In this document: piece by piece, positions 10,926 through 23,769 of the stretch
Layout: each line of letters opens with the position of its first letter
Numbering within the stretch: the first letter of the stretch is position 1
Assembly (NCBI RefSeq): GCF_047948215.1
Contig: NC_134456.1
Coordinates: 194,973,034 to 195,037,033, forward strand
Length of the DNA: 64,000 nt
Direction: 5' to 3'
Source: Lycorma delicatula
Taxonomy: Eukaryota > Arthropoda > Insecta > Hemiptera > Fulgoridae
Position numbers and translations under genes: made by a program
The notes under the pieces: generated by a model
Databases searched by the model: none
Told to the model about the DNA's origin: nothing
What the model saw: only the letters and a program-made list of their open reading frames with translations

Positions 10926-13826
10926 AAACTGAACGAATGTTTATAATACTCTTAGTACCATTTGATAGCTCAATGGTACGGTAAATCTTATTAAAACAAA
11001 ATTATTTTACTATCTCACTACATAAACTACTCTTTCAAATGATGTTTTTGTACATTAACTGATATGCCGATAAAGGGGTTTGAATCCTAATGACGATGGA
11101 AATTTAACTAACGTTTGTTTTCTGAACAAAAATCTCTACGAGGTGTATTTAATTCCAAATAAAATATACCTAATTTCAAAAAAATTATCTACCGAAGCCG
11201 CCCTGATTTAATTTTTTTTAAAATTAGAGAGCTAAAATTAAGAACAAATAAGCATATTCCGGAAATTATTTTTAAATAAATGTAAAAAATTATTACATTA
11301 CGCAATACGATCTGCGAGAAGAAATACCCAAGGAATAAGTGTGATTAAGAAACTAAACGCAATGAAAGACTATAAATAACACTAAAAACGTAATAGTAAC
11401 AATAAAGTAAGCAATATTAATTTAATTCATATAAAGCATTATGAGAAAATATATATCTGTGTTAAATTTTTCACTTTGAAGCTTGAAATTTAAGTAAAAA
11501 GTGGCGTATTACTAATCCCTACTTAAAAGAGAGTTTACTATTTTAAAATAGTATCTATACACTAGTATTTATTCTGATACTCTAATCATTTAAGAGAAAA
11601 AAATAAACGGAATTGCAAAATGACGGTAAAATAACTACCGTAAAAACAGCGTAAAATATGGCCTGTGTCTGCGTTATCGAAATCAATTTATGTATTCTAC
11701 TGTGTTAAATATTAACATAAATCGAGCAGGGAAAAATTGTTTATACATGATATATGTAAGAACACAGTTAAATAAAATGTAAAACATAATTTTACTTTAG
11801 GAACAGCGATTACCAGAAAGTATATAATCCCTATGGATTTCACGGGATTAACATATATATATATAGCAAAATAAAATTACAGTATTTACTCCATCAATAA
11901 TGAGTAGATAAAATAAACAGTGATTACTTCTTTAACTTTCCACCCGATATTGTCTGTTTTTTCGACGTCTAATTTATCAAGTTTATTCTAAGTTCGAAAG
12001 CATTTTGACAAAAGAATTAGTAGAAAATACGATCTCTAATAAATAATCTATCCTTTACATCAACTATGAAATACATTTATTAAGTAAATTGTTAAACTTT
12101 TTAATTTTACTCCATTAACAAAACTGTTCAAAAACATCCACCACCTTTATCATATTTTATTCCATTACATGAGAGAGAATATTTGGATCAACAGTCTTTG
12201 CTTTTTAAGTTATTAAATCACTTTCATACATTTCATGTTCTATTTTGTCCATCATCTACCTCTTTCTCGTGCGCACTTGAACATACATAAACAGAAAGTT
12301 TTTTTTTAAAATCTGAATATCAAGAACCATCTTTACAAAATTTTTAAAAAAATATTCCAAAAAAGTAGATTTTTCCAATAAAAAAAAAAGAAGAAAAATA
12401 CGAATTTTTTGAAAGGTTTTCACTAATGAGATCGCCGTTTAATACTTAACGCTCTATTATATCCGTATAAATACGAATTTATAACTGGATCAAGAATCAC
12501 ATTTTTTATTCAAACTTAACATTACAAATGAAATGGGAATTTTTTTCACATTTATTTAATAAATAAATACGTAAATTATCACTTAAATTTCTGTAGGCAT
12601 TTGATAACTTAAGTGCCGGAATAGATTCATTTATTTTAACTAGATAATCGCAATAAATTAATATAATATTGAAAAGAAAGATATTAAAAAAGAGATTTAC
12701 TTTTGTTCCTTGAAATCTTATGCTACAATGGATCCTCAGCAAATAAATGTAAATTAAAGAAAGTGTTTTCATCAGAAGGAAGTAGAATCCTCGATTTCCA
12801 ATTTTTTTTAAAGTTGGTGACTGCAAACCGGGGTTCCGCTCCTTTCAGAAACACTTTCTGTGATTAACATTTAATCGCTGATGATCTAGTGCAGCATAAA
12901 ATTTCAAAGAAAAAAGAAAAAAATTATCTTTGGATTTTATTCTTAATATTAAATAATTTTATCAGATTAAACGAAAAATAAATTTATAAAATACCGTAGC
13001 AGAAGAGTGTTTTATTAAATAAATACATTTTTAAGACAGACGAATATAAGAAAACGACAAAAATTGTTTAAATGAATAGTTAAAAAAAAGAAATGTGAAA
13101 AAGGTACTGTTTGCAGTAAAAGTGTAAGTATAAAAGTTGAAAGTATAAGAAGATATAATTAATAGTTACACAGATAAAAGGAAACGATCTTAATTTTAAA
13201 AGTACAGTAAGTTTAAACCAAATGAAATTAGAATATTACACACAAAGTAACAGAAATCATAATAGCCTACGAAGAAACAGAACTAGGGTGCACTTCATTA
13301 ACCTTTTTGTAGCGGTTTAATTTTTTTAGCAAGTCCTATCTCCTCCATTTTTTACTTTTTTATTTCTAAAAATTCGGGAACTTTTTATTTTCAGTATACT
13401 GCGTCTTGACGATTTTTACTTTGATTTAATCACGCAAGTTGTTTGTATTTTTTCAGTTCTTATCACTTTATTTCCGGCAATTTTTTTTATTTTTTATTAT
13501 TTTTATCTAATTAATTTAATTTTATGTTTGCCTTTCAATGATTAAAAGTTATTTTTAATTCTATATATATGTAAACCCTCCTTAGTTTTCATATTTAACA
13601 CTCGACGCTTGTTGATAGCAGGGACTAGATTTAGTATATTTCATAAAAAGCATATATTAGAAATAATGTAATATATTATGTTCCACATAATTCTGTGGGA
13701 TTGAAATACAGGGAAAGAAGAGTTTAATACAATTTGTACAATAATAAGCTAACTTTGATGAAAATAGAAAATTATTAAGTCAGGCTTCGATTCAGATTCA
13801 AAAATTTGGATATATAATTAGCTTTT

Positions 13827-13867
<41 letters not shown>

Positions 13868-14110
13868 GCTTTTCAATTTATATATAAATTCAGTAAAAAG
13901 AATCAAAGGGAAAATTTGAGAACGGAAAAGTATCAAAAAAGGAAAGATAAAAATATGAAATTTGCTGATGACAGTACTTTGCAAAATAATAATAATAATA
14001 ATAATTAGAAGAACTAAACGGGACGTATTTATTGCAGAGAGAGAGAAGTTTAACTTGAAATAATTCAGAATAAAAACACTGTTGCGCAGTTCTGCGCAAG
14101 AATATAGACT
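10926..14110. other. No gene seen; AT microsatellite at 13829-13866, AAT run at 13987-14005
   Basis: Long AT-rich stretch. Frames of up to 106 codons on the minus strand (12506-12826) contain no recognisable domain, and their composition follows the AT bias. Simple repeats are the only clear structure. Confidence 0.45.
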
Positions 14111-14114
14111 ATTC

Positions 14115-14465
14115 GTTATCTATAAATTGAGCGTAACTCAAGTAATTCTCAATCAATCTTCATCAAATTTTCACGTGCCCAACTACAGATACACTATACA
14201 GCAGCATACCTAAATTTCAATGAAATTAATCTAATAGTTTTGGAAATTTCTGAGCCACAAAATTTTATACATAGGCCTATATAAACAAAATATATGTATA
14301 TGCACACGCACACACACAAAGAAACCACATTTATTGAATGATATTTTTATACTCCTGAAACCTCAAAACGTAAACAATATTCATTTTCACCCCCTTTTCC
14401 CCCCAAGCGACCGAAAGTTATATTGTACTTTTCTTCGAAAAGTCTGTAAAAAAAAGAGTAATGTA
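14115..14465 (+). repeat. Interspersed repeat X, copy 2 (uninterrupted)
   Basis: Starts near ttgagcgtaactcaa and continues through cagatacac, catacctaaatttcaatgaa, a CA-rich patch, cctcaaaacgtaaac and cttcgaaaagtctgtaaa. This is the reference copy for the order of blocks, because copies 1 and 3 are split by other DNA. No coding capacity. Confidence 0.75.
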
Positions 14466-14559
14466 GTGTGACAAAAAAAAGAGTAATGAGGAATCAAATA
14501 CTAAATAAGGAAACAAAGAGACCGAAAGTCGCAGAATTTTATTATTTAGGCAGTAAATT

Positions 14560-15065
14560 TATCTAGGTCGGAAAAAGTTAGGTCGAACAAAAGCAGAATG
14601 GAACAAGCAAACTAGATTTTATGTAAAACTTCTGCTAGCACCAAGTACGGATCTGTCAACAATACATAGGGATTTAAAAAAATATATTATTAAAAGAATT
14701 TGTGTAGTGTATAGCGTCTTCTGGTATCAAGACAACGAGCAAAAAAAGCGGAAGGGACTGAAAAAAGGCTGTTGAAATGTGATGTTACAAGAAGATTTTA
14801 AAATTAAATGGGTTCATGTAGTACAAAATGAAGAGATCTTAAGACGAATGAAAGACAAGATTTGTGGCAGAATCTTTTAAAGAGTCGAACTAAGTCGGTG
14901 CGCCTCATATCAAGAATTCAGTTATAGTTAATGAGGTAATAGAAGGTAAAAACTTTCAGAAGACAAAGAATGGAATACACCGCACAGATAACTGAGGAAG
15001 TAGAACGAAGTAATTACGTTGAGGCTAAAAGTTTATCAGAGAAAAGAAAAAAAAATTAATAGGGT
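14560..15065 (+). pseudogene. LINE C-terminal relic (second family)
   Basis: Frame-shifted pieces on the plus strand match the end of an insect endonuclease/reverse-transcriptase LINE. They read WNKQTRFYVKLLLAPSTDLS near 14600-14660, DLKKYIIKRICVVYSV (about 14671-14720), a VEMWCYKKI-like stretch near 14775, then IKWVHVVQNEEILRRMKDKI (about 14801-14860). Known members carry a closely similar block (rIKWtdrVtNEEvLrR) soon after the YGsEtWt motif. A later piece, IKNSVIVNEVIEGKNFQ, also has a family counterpart. This differs from the relic at 8.6 kb, so at least two LINE lineages are present. Many stops; dead. Confidence 0.75.
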
Positions 15066-15688
15066 CAAATCAGGCAAATGACTGTTTGTAAAAGAAAACC
15101 ACATTTCAATTCTAATTGAGTTTGTCTTTATCAAAAACATCTCTCACTCTCTTTTATGTCGTTTATTTTCTCATTTTCTTGCTGTCGCTTCTTTCAAGAC
15201 ACAATTACTTCACATTATTTCTGATAATATCCTTTTTCCTTTGTTTCTTTCTTGTTTTACGTTGATTTTTGGTTCATTCTTGTAGAACGCTCCATCTGAG
15301 AAGTCTTCTACATTTAAAGAAAAAGATACAGATGATATCTTTGATTTATTTATCATTATAAAATGCGCATTATAATACACTGCACTTCGGATTTCATGAC
15401 TGAAACATTTAGATTATAGCGATGTATAACTGATTTTGAAATTTTGAAAAAAGATATTTAGTACTCCTTAAACTAATTCATCTTTAGATTTAGAAATTTT
15501 AATTAATTCATTATGATGATGATAGTCATCTCATAAACTATAGGTAACTACTTGTCGTATCTTTGCATTTCTTCTTCATCTTTTTCTCTTCGGTGGATTC
15601 TATTATCCTTTCTAATATCAAAATTTTTAGATTAATTTATTTGAAATAATAAAATAAATAGCAAGAACAAACAAAAATAATATATTCT
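15066..15688. other. No gene seen
   Basis: AT-rich with pyrimidine-rich runs (cttctttcaag and similar) and no recognisable coding or repeat structure. Confidence 0.4.
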
Positions 15689-15747
15689 CAGGTTGTCTGA
15701 AGGTTTTGAACCTAACATAGAATGACGTATTTTTTCTATCAAATATA

Positions 15748-16730
15748 GTTTTATTTTTCAACAAAGTCTCCTTTTAAGTCGATAAACTTTTTCCAGCGAT
15801 GCTCTAATCTCTTTAACCCTTCCAAATAGTAGCTGGAGTCTTTCTCCGCAAAATAGGCCTTTACGTATGCGATAAACTCATCGTACGATGAAAATTTCTT
15901 TCCTCCAAGCGAAACTTTAAGGTTAAAAAACAAGATAAAGTCGCTTGGGACTAAATCTGGTGAATACGGTGAGTAGTCAACAGAATCAAAGTGCAATTCG
16001 TGAATTTTAACCATGGCAACCGTCGTAGCGTGAACAGGCGCATTGTCCCGATGGAAAAGCACTTTATTCTTCTTCAAATGTTGTCGTTTTTTTACAATCT
16101 CTGCAAAAAATAATTCAGCTTGTCAAATAATGATACGTAATACTGCCCCGTTATTGTTTTACCTTTTTGAATGTAATCGATAAACAAAATTACGTTACTC
16201 TCCCAAAAAAACAGTGGCCATTACTTTCCCGGTCGATAGAACCGTCTTCGCCTTTTTCGGAACAGGTTCACCCTTTGTAGTTCACTGTTTTGACTGTTGT
16301 TTCGTCTCAGTAGCGGAGTAGTGGAACCACGTTTCATCTACAGTTAAGAATCGACGCAAAACATCCGACTCGTTTTGCTTAAACTTTTCCAGCAGGACCT
16401 TGGAAATGTTCATTTGAATGTGTTATTTGTCCAAAGCGAGCAAACGCGGCACCCAACGCGCTGTTTAACTTTAATTCGTCGATCGTCCTGTACTGTTTGG
16501 TGAACTTTTTTGATGATATCGGTGGTAGTTGCAGTTTTTCGCCGTCCCAAACGCTCATCATCAACCAAGCTGTTACGATCATGTTTAAATTCAGCTGCCG
16601 ATCTTTTCACTATAGAAAATGATGGGACAGAGTCTCCGTAAACAGCTTCCAACTAGGTTTTAATTTGCGTAGGCGTATTGCCTTTCAAATGCAAGTATTT
16701 AATCACGGCACGATATTCGGAATTTTCCAT
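15748..16730 (-). pseudogene. Mariner DD34D transposase, frameshifted
   Basis: Translation starts at 16730 with MENSEYRAVIKYLHLKG, the usual mariner N-terminus. It is followed by helix-turn-helix material including a YGDSVPSFS motif. The first catalytic aspartate is in VDETWFHYSATETK (codon at 16336-16338). The last 108 codons (15751-16077) stay open and hold FHRDNAP and SPDLVPSDF. Exactly 34 residues separate their aspartates, which makes this DD34D. The C-terminus is LKGDFVEK followed by a stop. Several stops and frame changes lie between 16080 and 16660. The protein would cut and paste DNA at TA sites in the nucleus, but this copy cannot encode it. Confidence 0.93.
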
Positions 16731-16867
16731 TTTCACAAAAAAACTCACAATGAATTACTCAAACGATTATCATACAACTGAACGGTCAAAATGACTGAAA
16801 TTTTAACGTGTACCTTTCAATGCATGCGTAAATACATTCCCTAACTTTTGTTGACGAGTGCTGCCAC

Positions 16868-16896
16868 CTTCCATGTTGAGGCTCTCAACATGGAAG
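16868..16896. repeat. Perfect palindrome next to the mariner right end
   Basis: Cttccatgttgag (16868-16880) and ctcaacatggaag (16884-16896) are exact inverted copies with a 3-base loop. A third partial copy (cttcatgttgagac) follows immediately and runs into the terminal repeat, which suggests local re-copying of the transposon end. Confidence 0.93.
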
Positions 16897-16928
16897 TCTT
16901 CATGTTGAGACTTTTCAGACAACCCGTA

Positions 16929-17575
16929 AAGAATAAAGTAAATATCGGAATGTGAATTTTGTAGTTATGGTTGGGGTGAGAGCGGTAAATGTTATTAAAA
17001 CATTTTATCATAGAAATCACATAAATGTTTTCAAAACTAAGTTTACATGATTGTAACATTAATTCAGTAATGTATTTGTTTCTTTTTCATAACAAGTATT
17101 TTGTTTTAGGAATTTTTTGAATTATTTATTCAAAACTTTGTTGTATATAGTTTTTGTCAACATATTTTTGTAATCATCTGATTTTTTTTTATTTTCTTTT
17201 GTTTTTGCCATTTATTTGGTTTTAATCTTTTCTCATATTACAATTATACATTGGAATTTTCTTTTGCATTTTATTTAATTACTGTAACTACATATTAAAA
17301 AGCTAATTACGCCCACGTAGGCTAAATTTTTGTTCAAAAAAAACATTCACGACAAAAATAATACTCCAACACAACTTAAAAGACAATTAATAAAAAAAGT
17401 TTTTTTCTTTGAGGGCATATATTTCTTCACGTATATATATATATATATATGTATATATTTTTTTCACATATATATTATTTATTATTTATCGTAAAAATCT
17501 GTTTACAATCAGAGATTAATAATTATTAATAAATCAATATATTTATATTAAAAAAAAGTTAAAAGAAAAAACGAG
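16929..17575. other. No gene seen; AT microsatellite at 17432-17458
   Basis: AT-rich with poly-A and poly-T runs; no coding potential. Confidence 0.4.
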
Positions 17576-17579
17576 ATGA

Positions 17580-18030
17580 AGTCTGATTCGAACCGATACG
17601 CCTTCACACAAGATTAAAATATTTCATTAAATAAACTTTTATTTGGTTATAACTCTGGAACCAATAAAAATAAAAATAAGTACCACTTATGATATATTGT
17701 TGTAAAGCTCTAAATGAGGGCTTATTACTGCAGTTAAGAAAAAGACCAAAATCCAATTTTTTTTTGGATTCTGGGCTTTTTTGGATACTTTTGGTTCATC
17801 GATTGCAATCAAAAAGGAGGTGAACAATTAGATGTTACAACAGTCCTAAATCCAAAAATTTAACATCCTACGGCTAACAGTTTTTGAGTTATGCGAGATA
17901 CATACGTACGTACAGAGGCCACGCCAAAACTAGTCAAAATGGATTCAGGAATGGTCAAAATGGATATTTTGTTGAAATCGGAAAACCGAAATTTTTCAAA
18001 ATACTTCCTTTACTTCGTACAAGTAAGTAA
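17580..18030 (-). repeat. Interspersed repeat Y, copy 1
   Basis: On the minus strand it begins acgaagtaaaggaagtattt, continues with cggttttccgatttcaac, ccattcctgaatccattttg, actagttttggcgtg, and ends near gaaggcgtatcggttcg. The same order is present on the plus strand at 42.64-42.91 kb. No coding frame. The class is unknown. Confidence 0.65.
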
Positions 18031-20970
18031 AATTTAAATACAGGAATATAATGACGAGTTGATGCTATTTTCTAAATTAAAATAGAAAAAAAAGAATTGA
18101 AAGAAGCAAAATGATGAATTACTAGATATTTGTTTACATATTTCACATAGCACACAATATTTTTTTTTTAATTTGTGACCACAATAGAAACAAAAACAAG
18201 CAAAAAATGTACAATTAATATTCTAAAAAAAGACAAACAAATACCTTTCTTCCATTTCAGACTAGTAATAAATTTACAGTTTCCATCTTCGTTCATATTC
18301 CAGTATAAATAAATTATTAAAAGAACAAGAATAATTGTAAAGAAAAAATTCTACGTTATAAAAAAAATCGGTAAAACATACATTAATTCGGTTTCTATTG
18401 CCAAACACAAGATAATTGAATTAACAATTACATAATTTACTATAACAAAATTACTTCGATCTACGCAAACAGAATTTGTTTTTCCATTCATTCAAATAAT
18501 CCTTTCTGGCAACATATAATTTTGTAAAATTTTAATAAACAAAAAATCAAATTTCAATTCTTATTATGCGACTTTAAATCACAGAAATAAATACAATATT
18601 AATTTTTTCATTAAAAAAAAGTAATAATAACAAAAGATGACAAACTGATACAAACAATCTGAAAAGATAACAAATAATACAGCAAAAGTAGTAAAATAAT
18701 TGAGGATTCTCAATATAATAGTATTTTAAATCTCCGTCGAAACAAACTAATATCCATTTTTTCATCGAAAACGAATAACTAATTATTTTATCAAAAAGTT
18801 AATTTTGTAAAAATCACAACATATAACAGAAATGTTGCAAAAAGTAAAAGCATTAAAAAAAGTTTAATTAAAAAGATTGAAACGTAAACAAAGTGTAAAA
18901 ATGTTAACAGTAATGATGTAATTTAATCAAGTTAAAACCATTACAAAAGTAACAACTAAGTTGTTTTTTTATATGATCGCGTCTATCGTTTAATGTTACG
19001 ATGTTATGTTTAAAGCATAATGTAATAAATAAAAAGTGTTAAGAAAATATAATGAATAAAACATTAGGATATATTAACACAATGTGGAAAGTGTAAAAAA
19101 GAATAAATAAAACACTCCTAACAAGTAACACCCTACCTAATACTGTATTACAACTCGGCTACCTGTTTTGTTTTTGTTTTTTTTTGAAACATAATTTACA
19201 TTTTAATCTGACTCAAATTAACAAAATAATGAATTCAGAACATAAACTAAAATAGTAATTAATTATAGATATAAAATAAATTACAAATATTTTTAAATCA
19301 AAAAACACTCGAATAAGTGACTACAACATATATAATGAAATCGCATATAATAAAATCGCGTAAATTGAAACTCACATTTAATGGAGAAGTACAGGTTAGG
19401 TTCTTGTTAAGTTATACAGTAAATTACTGTACTCAAAAAATACCGTACTTTATTTTACTATTTTATTATTATAGTATCATTGTATTATTTTAATGATATT
19501 ACAGTACAATGTATATATTTAAAAAGAAAACATGTGTACTATTTATTTATTTTCACCTTTCAGTGGCCCAATCTAACAACTAACTACAGATCGGCTACAG
19601 GCATATTTTTGAAAAGCACCGGAATTTTTTTTAGAAATTATCTACGCGTTTCACACTAGCGTGAAGTCGTGTTACATTACAAAAAATTATGAACATCAAT
19701 TTAAGTTTTTTTTTTAGTTTCTGATGAAAAATTTTTAGTAACTAAATGAAACTGAAAAAATTAACAAAATATAGATTGGGAAAAGGAATATACCCAGAGG
19801 CAATTTTTTTACCACTTATGAAACGTATTATTAAGTTTCAAACTCATCAGAAAAGATAGGAAGTGCTAAGAATAACTTCTATGAAGACTGCTCTAAGAAG
19901 AGTATGCAGACCTATACTGCTGTCAACTTAATTACTAAACTATGCAATCTGATCATTACATTTACCGGTGCATTCAGCGAATAAATACTCCTGGAACATC
20001 TGCAGTACAAGAATGGTTTGAATATTTTATTAAAACTATAATCACAGAAATTAAGGCAGCAATATCAGAAAGATCATATTTTCCAAAAACAAGCCAATTC
20101 ACATAGAACGAGGCAATTGCTGTACGAGCCTAGACTACGACTCACATCGAATATATACCCAAAGGAATTGTAGTATTAAAAAATAATTGAATTTAATGAA
20201 AGTTGTGCAACTATTTTTTTCTACCTTATGAAAGAATAATATCGGGTTTGACATTGAAAAACTCTACTGCACCTAAGAACTGATGGTTTTTAAATATTTA
20301 ATACTTCTGAATGTTATGTTCTATCGACAACTAGACATTTTTTAAGTTATTTTTCTCTAAATGTGGCATTACCAAAACAGGATTAATTTCATAACTTTAT
20401 CAGTGTATTGGGAGGGGGAAATATAATGCTAGGGTGGAAAAAACTTATAAAGTACCCTTTTTTTACAACAGGTAAATATTGTCACTGCCATTTTAAAGTA
20501 CATTTTAAGAATAAAATTTCGTATTGGTTACACTATAATTTTTCTGATGTATTTCAAGTTTAATAATGATCACATCATAATATTTAAAAAAATTGGTAGT
20601 GGTCGTATTTTATTAAATATGTATAATCACGTTTCTGTTAAACTAAACAATTTATTTTATTACTGAGATTTGTCTGAAAGGAAAGGTAAACTTTTTTTTA
20701 CGTTTTCATAAATCCGATTTTATGAGCCTTATGATATGTCCAAAGAAGCCTAAAAATGCCCCATTAAATGCTTAATAACTAACTCAACTGTCTTCGCATA
20801 ATTTGATTATTTATCGATTAACTCAATTATTGATGAAAATGATAATTATTTATCAATTATTATTGATGAATTGAGATTAATTCTCAGTTATTGTTAATTT
20901 TCAAAGTAATAACCAGAAATGGTTATTTAAAAAAAATTAAACAATTGGTAAGTTCAAATTATTATACTTA
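18031..20970. other. No gene seen
   Basis: Almost 3 kb of very AT-rich sequence. A short open run near 19995-20105 (reading VQEWFEYFIKTI) is not recognised. No transposon ends or tRNA-like blocks were found. Confidence 0.4.
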
Positions 20971-20986
20971 GTAAGGTAATGTAAAC

Positions 20987-21282
20987 CCACCGGGTTGGTC
21001 TAGTGGTGAACGCGTCTTCCCAAATCAGCTGATTTGGAAGTCGAGAGTTCCAGCGTTCAAGTCCTAGTAAAGCCAGTTATTTTTACACGGACTTGAATAC
21101 TAGATCGTGGATACCGGTGTTCTTTGGTGGTTGGGTTTCAATTAATCACACATCTCAGGAACGGTCGAACTGAGAATGTACAAGACTTACACTTCATTTA
21201 CACTCATACATATCATCCTCATTCATCCTCTGAAGAATTATCTAAACGGTAGTTACCGGAGGCTAAACAGGAAAAAGAGAGA
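20987..21282 (+). mobile_element. SINE-A, full-length copy with target duplications
   Basis: Begins ccaccgggttggtctagtgg and has a tRNA-like head, with an A-box-like tggtctagtggtgaacgcg and a B-box-like gcgttcaagtcc (about 21053). The conserved body includes actagatcgtggataccggt, and it ends ggctaaacaggaaaaagaga. It is flanked by 17-bp direct repeats (agtaaggtaatgtaaac at 20970-20986 and 21282-21298). This shows insertion by LINE-type reverse transcription from an RNA polymerase III transcript. Four other copies occur in the window (28.4, 45.7, 54.9 and 55.8 kb). This is the best-preserved copy and the only one with exact duplications, so probably the youngest. Confidence 0.9.
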
Positions 21283-21477
21283 GTAAGGTAATGTAAACAG
21301 TAATGAAAACGAGCATTGTTACCTGAAGGATGAATTAACTTTTATAAACATGCATTTTATTAAAACTTTTTCGGAAGAGAAACAGTAACAAAATGAAATT
21401 GTATAGGTTAACAAAAAACTGATTACGTAATAAAACAAAACCACCTGCGAATTTTTACAGTTATCGTAAAATAATAT

Positions 21478-21760
21478 TACAGAAGATTATTAAAGAAACT
21501 TAGATCGACCCTTATAAGACAAATTTTTCGTATCATTTCTTGTTTTACAATATACATTGATAACGAGCCTTCTTCAACAGTATTACTTGACCCTACACAG
21601 CTACCTGGAAAGAAGTCTTTCTCAGGTGAAATACGAGTACAGTAAAGACATATCTGTATTCTTTGATACTGGGTTGGGTGTTCCTCAAAGTCCAGTTCTG
21701 GAGCCGATTCTGTACTCACTACGGACCTTCCGACTCCAGATCTTTACTGCAATTCTTTAA
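21478..21760 (+). pseudogene. LINE reverse-transcriptase fragment (Jockey-like)
   Basis: A 67-codon open stretch reads YLTLHSYLERSLSQVKYEYS and then GVPQSPVLEPILYSLRTFRL. In Jockey-like non-LTR elements this region is normally FQVKY..., followed by GVPQGSVLGPxLY and then the YADD catalytic box. The spacing fits. G-to-S and G-to-E changes within the GVPQ motif, and the end of similarity before the YADD box, show that it is a decayed fragment. Upstream of the ATG the similarity probably extends back to about 21478 (KKLRSTLIRQIF). Confidence 0.65.
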
Positions 21761-23190
21761 AAAAATAAAAAAAAGGTTTTTATCAGTCTCGATTCCTCAT
21801 CTAACAGGATGGTGAAGCACTCTTCTGTAGCTTTGTTGGTCGCTAACTATTTAAATAAAATAATTACTTTTTCATAAATTATAAATGAAATAATATTAGT
21901 TTATGCTGATTTTATAAATTCATACGTAGTTATTAGTTAGTAATAACTAATAACTGGCGAAATCTCACAACAAATAATAAAAGTTATCAACTAACAAAAA
22001 TAATGTTATTCAATCTTTATAACCTATTATCTGATTTCTATTCTACAGCTATGAAAAACAATAAAACTTTTTGTATATTTGATTAGTCATACTAACTTGA
22101 GGTGTTTTTAATATTTCATTATATCTAAAGTTAGAGACATAGAGTAGAACATTTGAGAATTTACACCAATTTTTATTTGTGTAGAAATCAAACACTAATT
22201 TTTTTTTAATTACTTCTCTTTGAATAAGAAAACAATTAAGATCATAAAGGTTAAAATAATTTTCAACTTCATAGCTGCACAAAGAGTTGCTGCAAGTGCT
22301 TAGTTTTATTATTTATATTTCGGGAGACTTCACATCGTTTAATTAATTTTATTAACTAAAGGTTAAAGAACAAAACATTATAAATAAATAACGTTTTACT
22401 AAATTAATAAGAAATGAAAGGGGAAAATGCCAAGCGTGAATCCAAAATCAAATTCAGGTTATATCAATCTTCATATAAACCGGTATTTGAAATAAACGGT
22501 TGAATAATGTAAAGCGGACGGGTTAAAAATACGTAATAATGTTTTGAATACATAATTTAACAATAATTCTATAATTAGATGAAATTTATCACTATTATTA
22601 GAAGTCTGGTATTATAAATATTAAAACTTCGATTACCACATGCATGGCTGACAATAACTAAAATATACTATATATACTTCTTCAATTACAAAAAAAGGGA
22701 AAAAATCATCAATTACGGACGATAATTGAATTTACATGGATGAAAAACAAAACATAAATAGATGTAATTACAGTCCACCGAAGATAAACATGTTTTAAGG
22801 CGCAGGCCAATTTTCAATTATTTTGAATGTGTACCGTTTTATTTATTCCGAAATATTACCTGAAGAAGCCACGTAAGGAAAAAATATGATTTTGCGCTAT
22901 CTAATTAACATAATAATACTAGTTTAATAACGTTAAAGATTTCGCGGAATAAAATTTTTTTGTAAATAAATTTATACCGTCTACTTAAAAGTTCTATGCC
23001 TTATACGTTTATTAAAAAAATTCCTCTTATAAATTAATATCCCTATTAATAATGCAGTAATGGCTTGTTTTTAAAGAGCTTAAAGGAGTACGTAACAGGT
23101 TATTTTTTCTTTAATATATGTACAATCAAAATATTTATTGCACCGCGTGTTAGACGATATGCCTAGGGGCCGGACCGTTAATAGCAGGCT
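21761..23190. other. No gene seen; small palindrome at 21928-21955
   Basis: AT-rich. Agttattagtta and taactaataact form 12-bp arms with a 4-base loop at 21928-21955. Nothing else is recognised. Confidence 0.4.
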
Positions 23191-23196
23191 ATATTA

Positions 23197-23328
23197 TTAT
23201 AGAGCGAACGAGTAGGTGGGTGTGCAAGAGATCAGAGAATAATCTGAGTGTCTATGTATTAAAGAGAGGCGGTGAACGAGTGAAAAGAGGAAGAAAGAGA
23301 GAGGTAGTGAGTGTGACAGAGTGATTGG
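23197..23328 (+). other. GA-rich island ending in a splice-donor-like site
   Basis: A purine-rich stretch with gagcgaacgag, gagaggcggtgaacgag and gaagaaagagagagg, ending at gattgg before gtaagt (23329-23334). It resembles the island at 10.74 kb in composition and in having a consensus donor at its 3' edge. It could be a non-coding exon or GAGA-type regulatory DNA. The minus-strand frame over it is low-complexity. Confidence 0.2.
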
Positions 23329-23572
23329 GTAAGTTAGTCCAGTATTATGCGCTGCACAAGGTTCGCTACATAAATTATTCATGACATTCAGATGCTGGAA
23401 CTGCTGCTCTGCAGTTAAGAACACAACTTTCAACAGACTGATCTACAGAACACTACCTAAATCATTACGGGAAGGTACAAGCTGAGAATTTGAATAATTT
23501 TAATAAACATTCATGCTCTTAAATACAAATATGTAAGAGCTTTACAAAAATCCAAATATGATTTATTATATA

Positions 23573-23579
23573 CACACAT

Positions 23580-23610
<31 letters not shown>

Positions 23611-23622
23611 CGAGCGCGCGCG
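23573..23622. repeat. AC/TG/CG alternating microsatellite
   Basis: Acacacatg passes into a TG run and then into a CG-rich run (gcgcgcgcgcgagcgcgcgcg). Strict purine-pyrimidine alternation makes it a candidate Z-DNA tract. Confidence 0.9.
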
Positions 23623-23769
23623 TTCTGTTGTAATTATATAATCTAATAAATAAATTTTCCCGCTTTGGATATAAATACAATTGTTCATGTAGCTAAATAA
23701 ATTTTAACAAAAAAATTAACGGGTTAATTTTTTTACTAATAAACTTATTTTGTTAATTAATTTTTTAAA

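Larger units (their letters stand above)
15689..16926 (-). mobile_element. Complete but inactive mariner transposon
   Basis: The left end reads caggttgtctgaaggttt (15689) and the right end, on the opposite strand, cgggttgtctgaaaagtct (starting 16926). These are inverted terminal repeats sharing ggttgtctgaa. The right flank is TA (16927-16928); the left flank is CT, so one TA has mutated. Total length is 1,238 bp, normal for mariner. The transposase lies on the minus strand and is broken. A perfect 13-bp palindrome sits just inside the right end. Confidence 0.93.

Noticed and set aside
12506..12826. 106-codon minus-strand frame
   Set aside because: AT-driven composition (I, L, N, K, F), with no recognisable motif or neighbour support.
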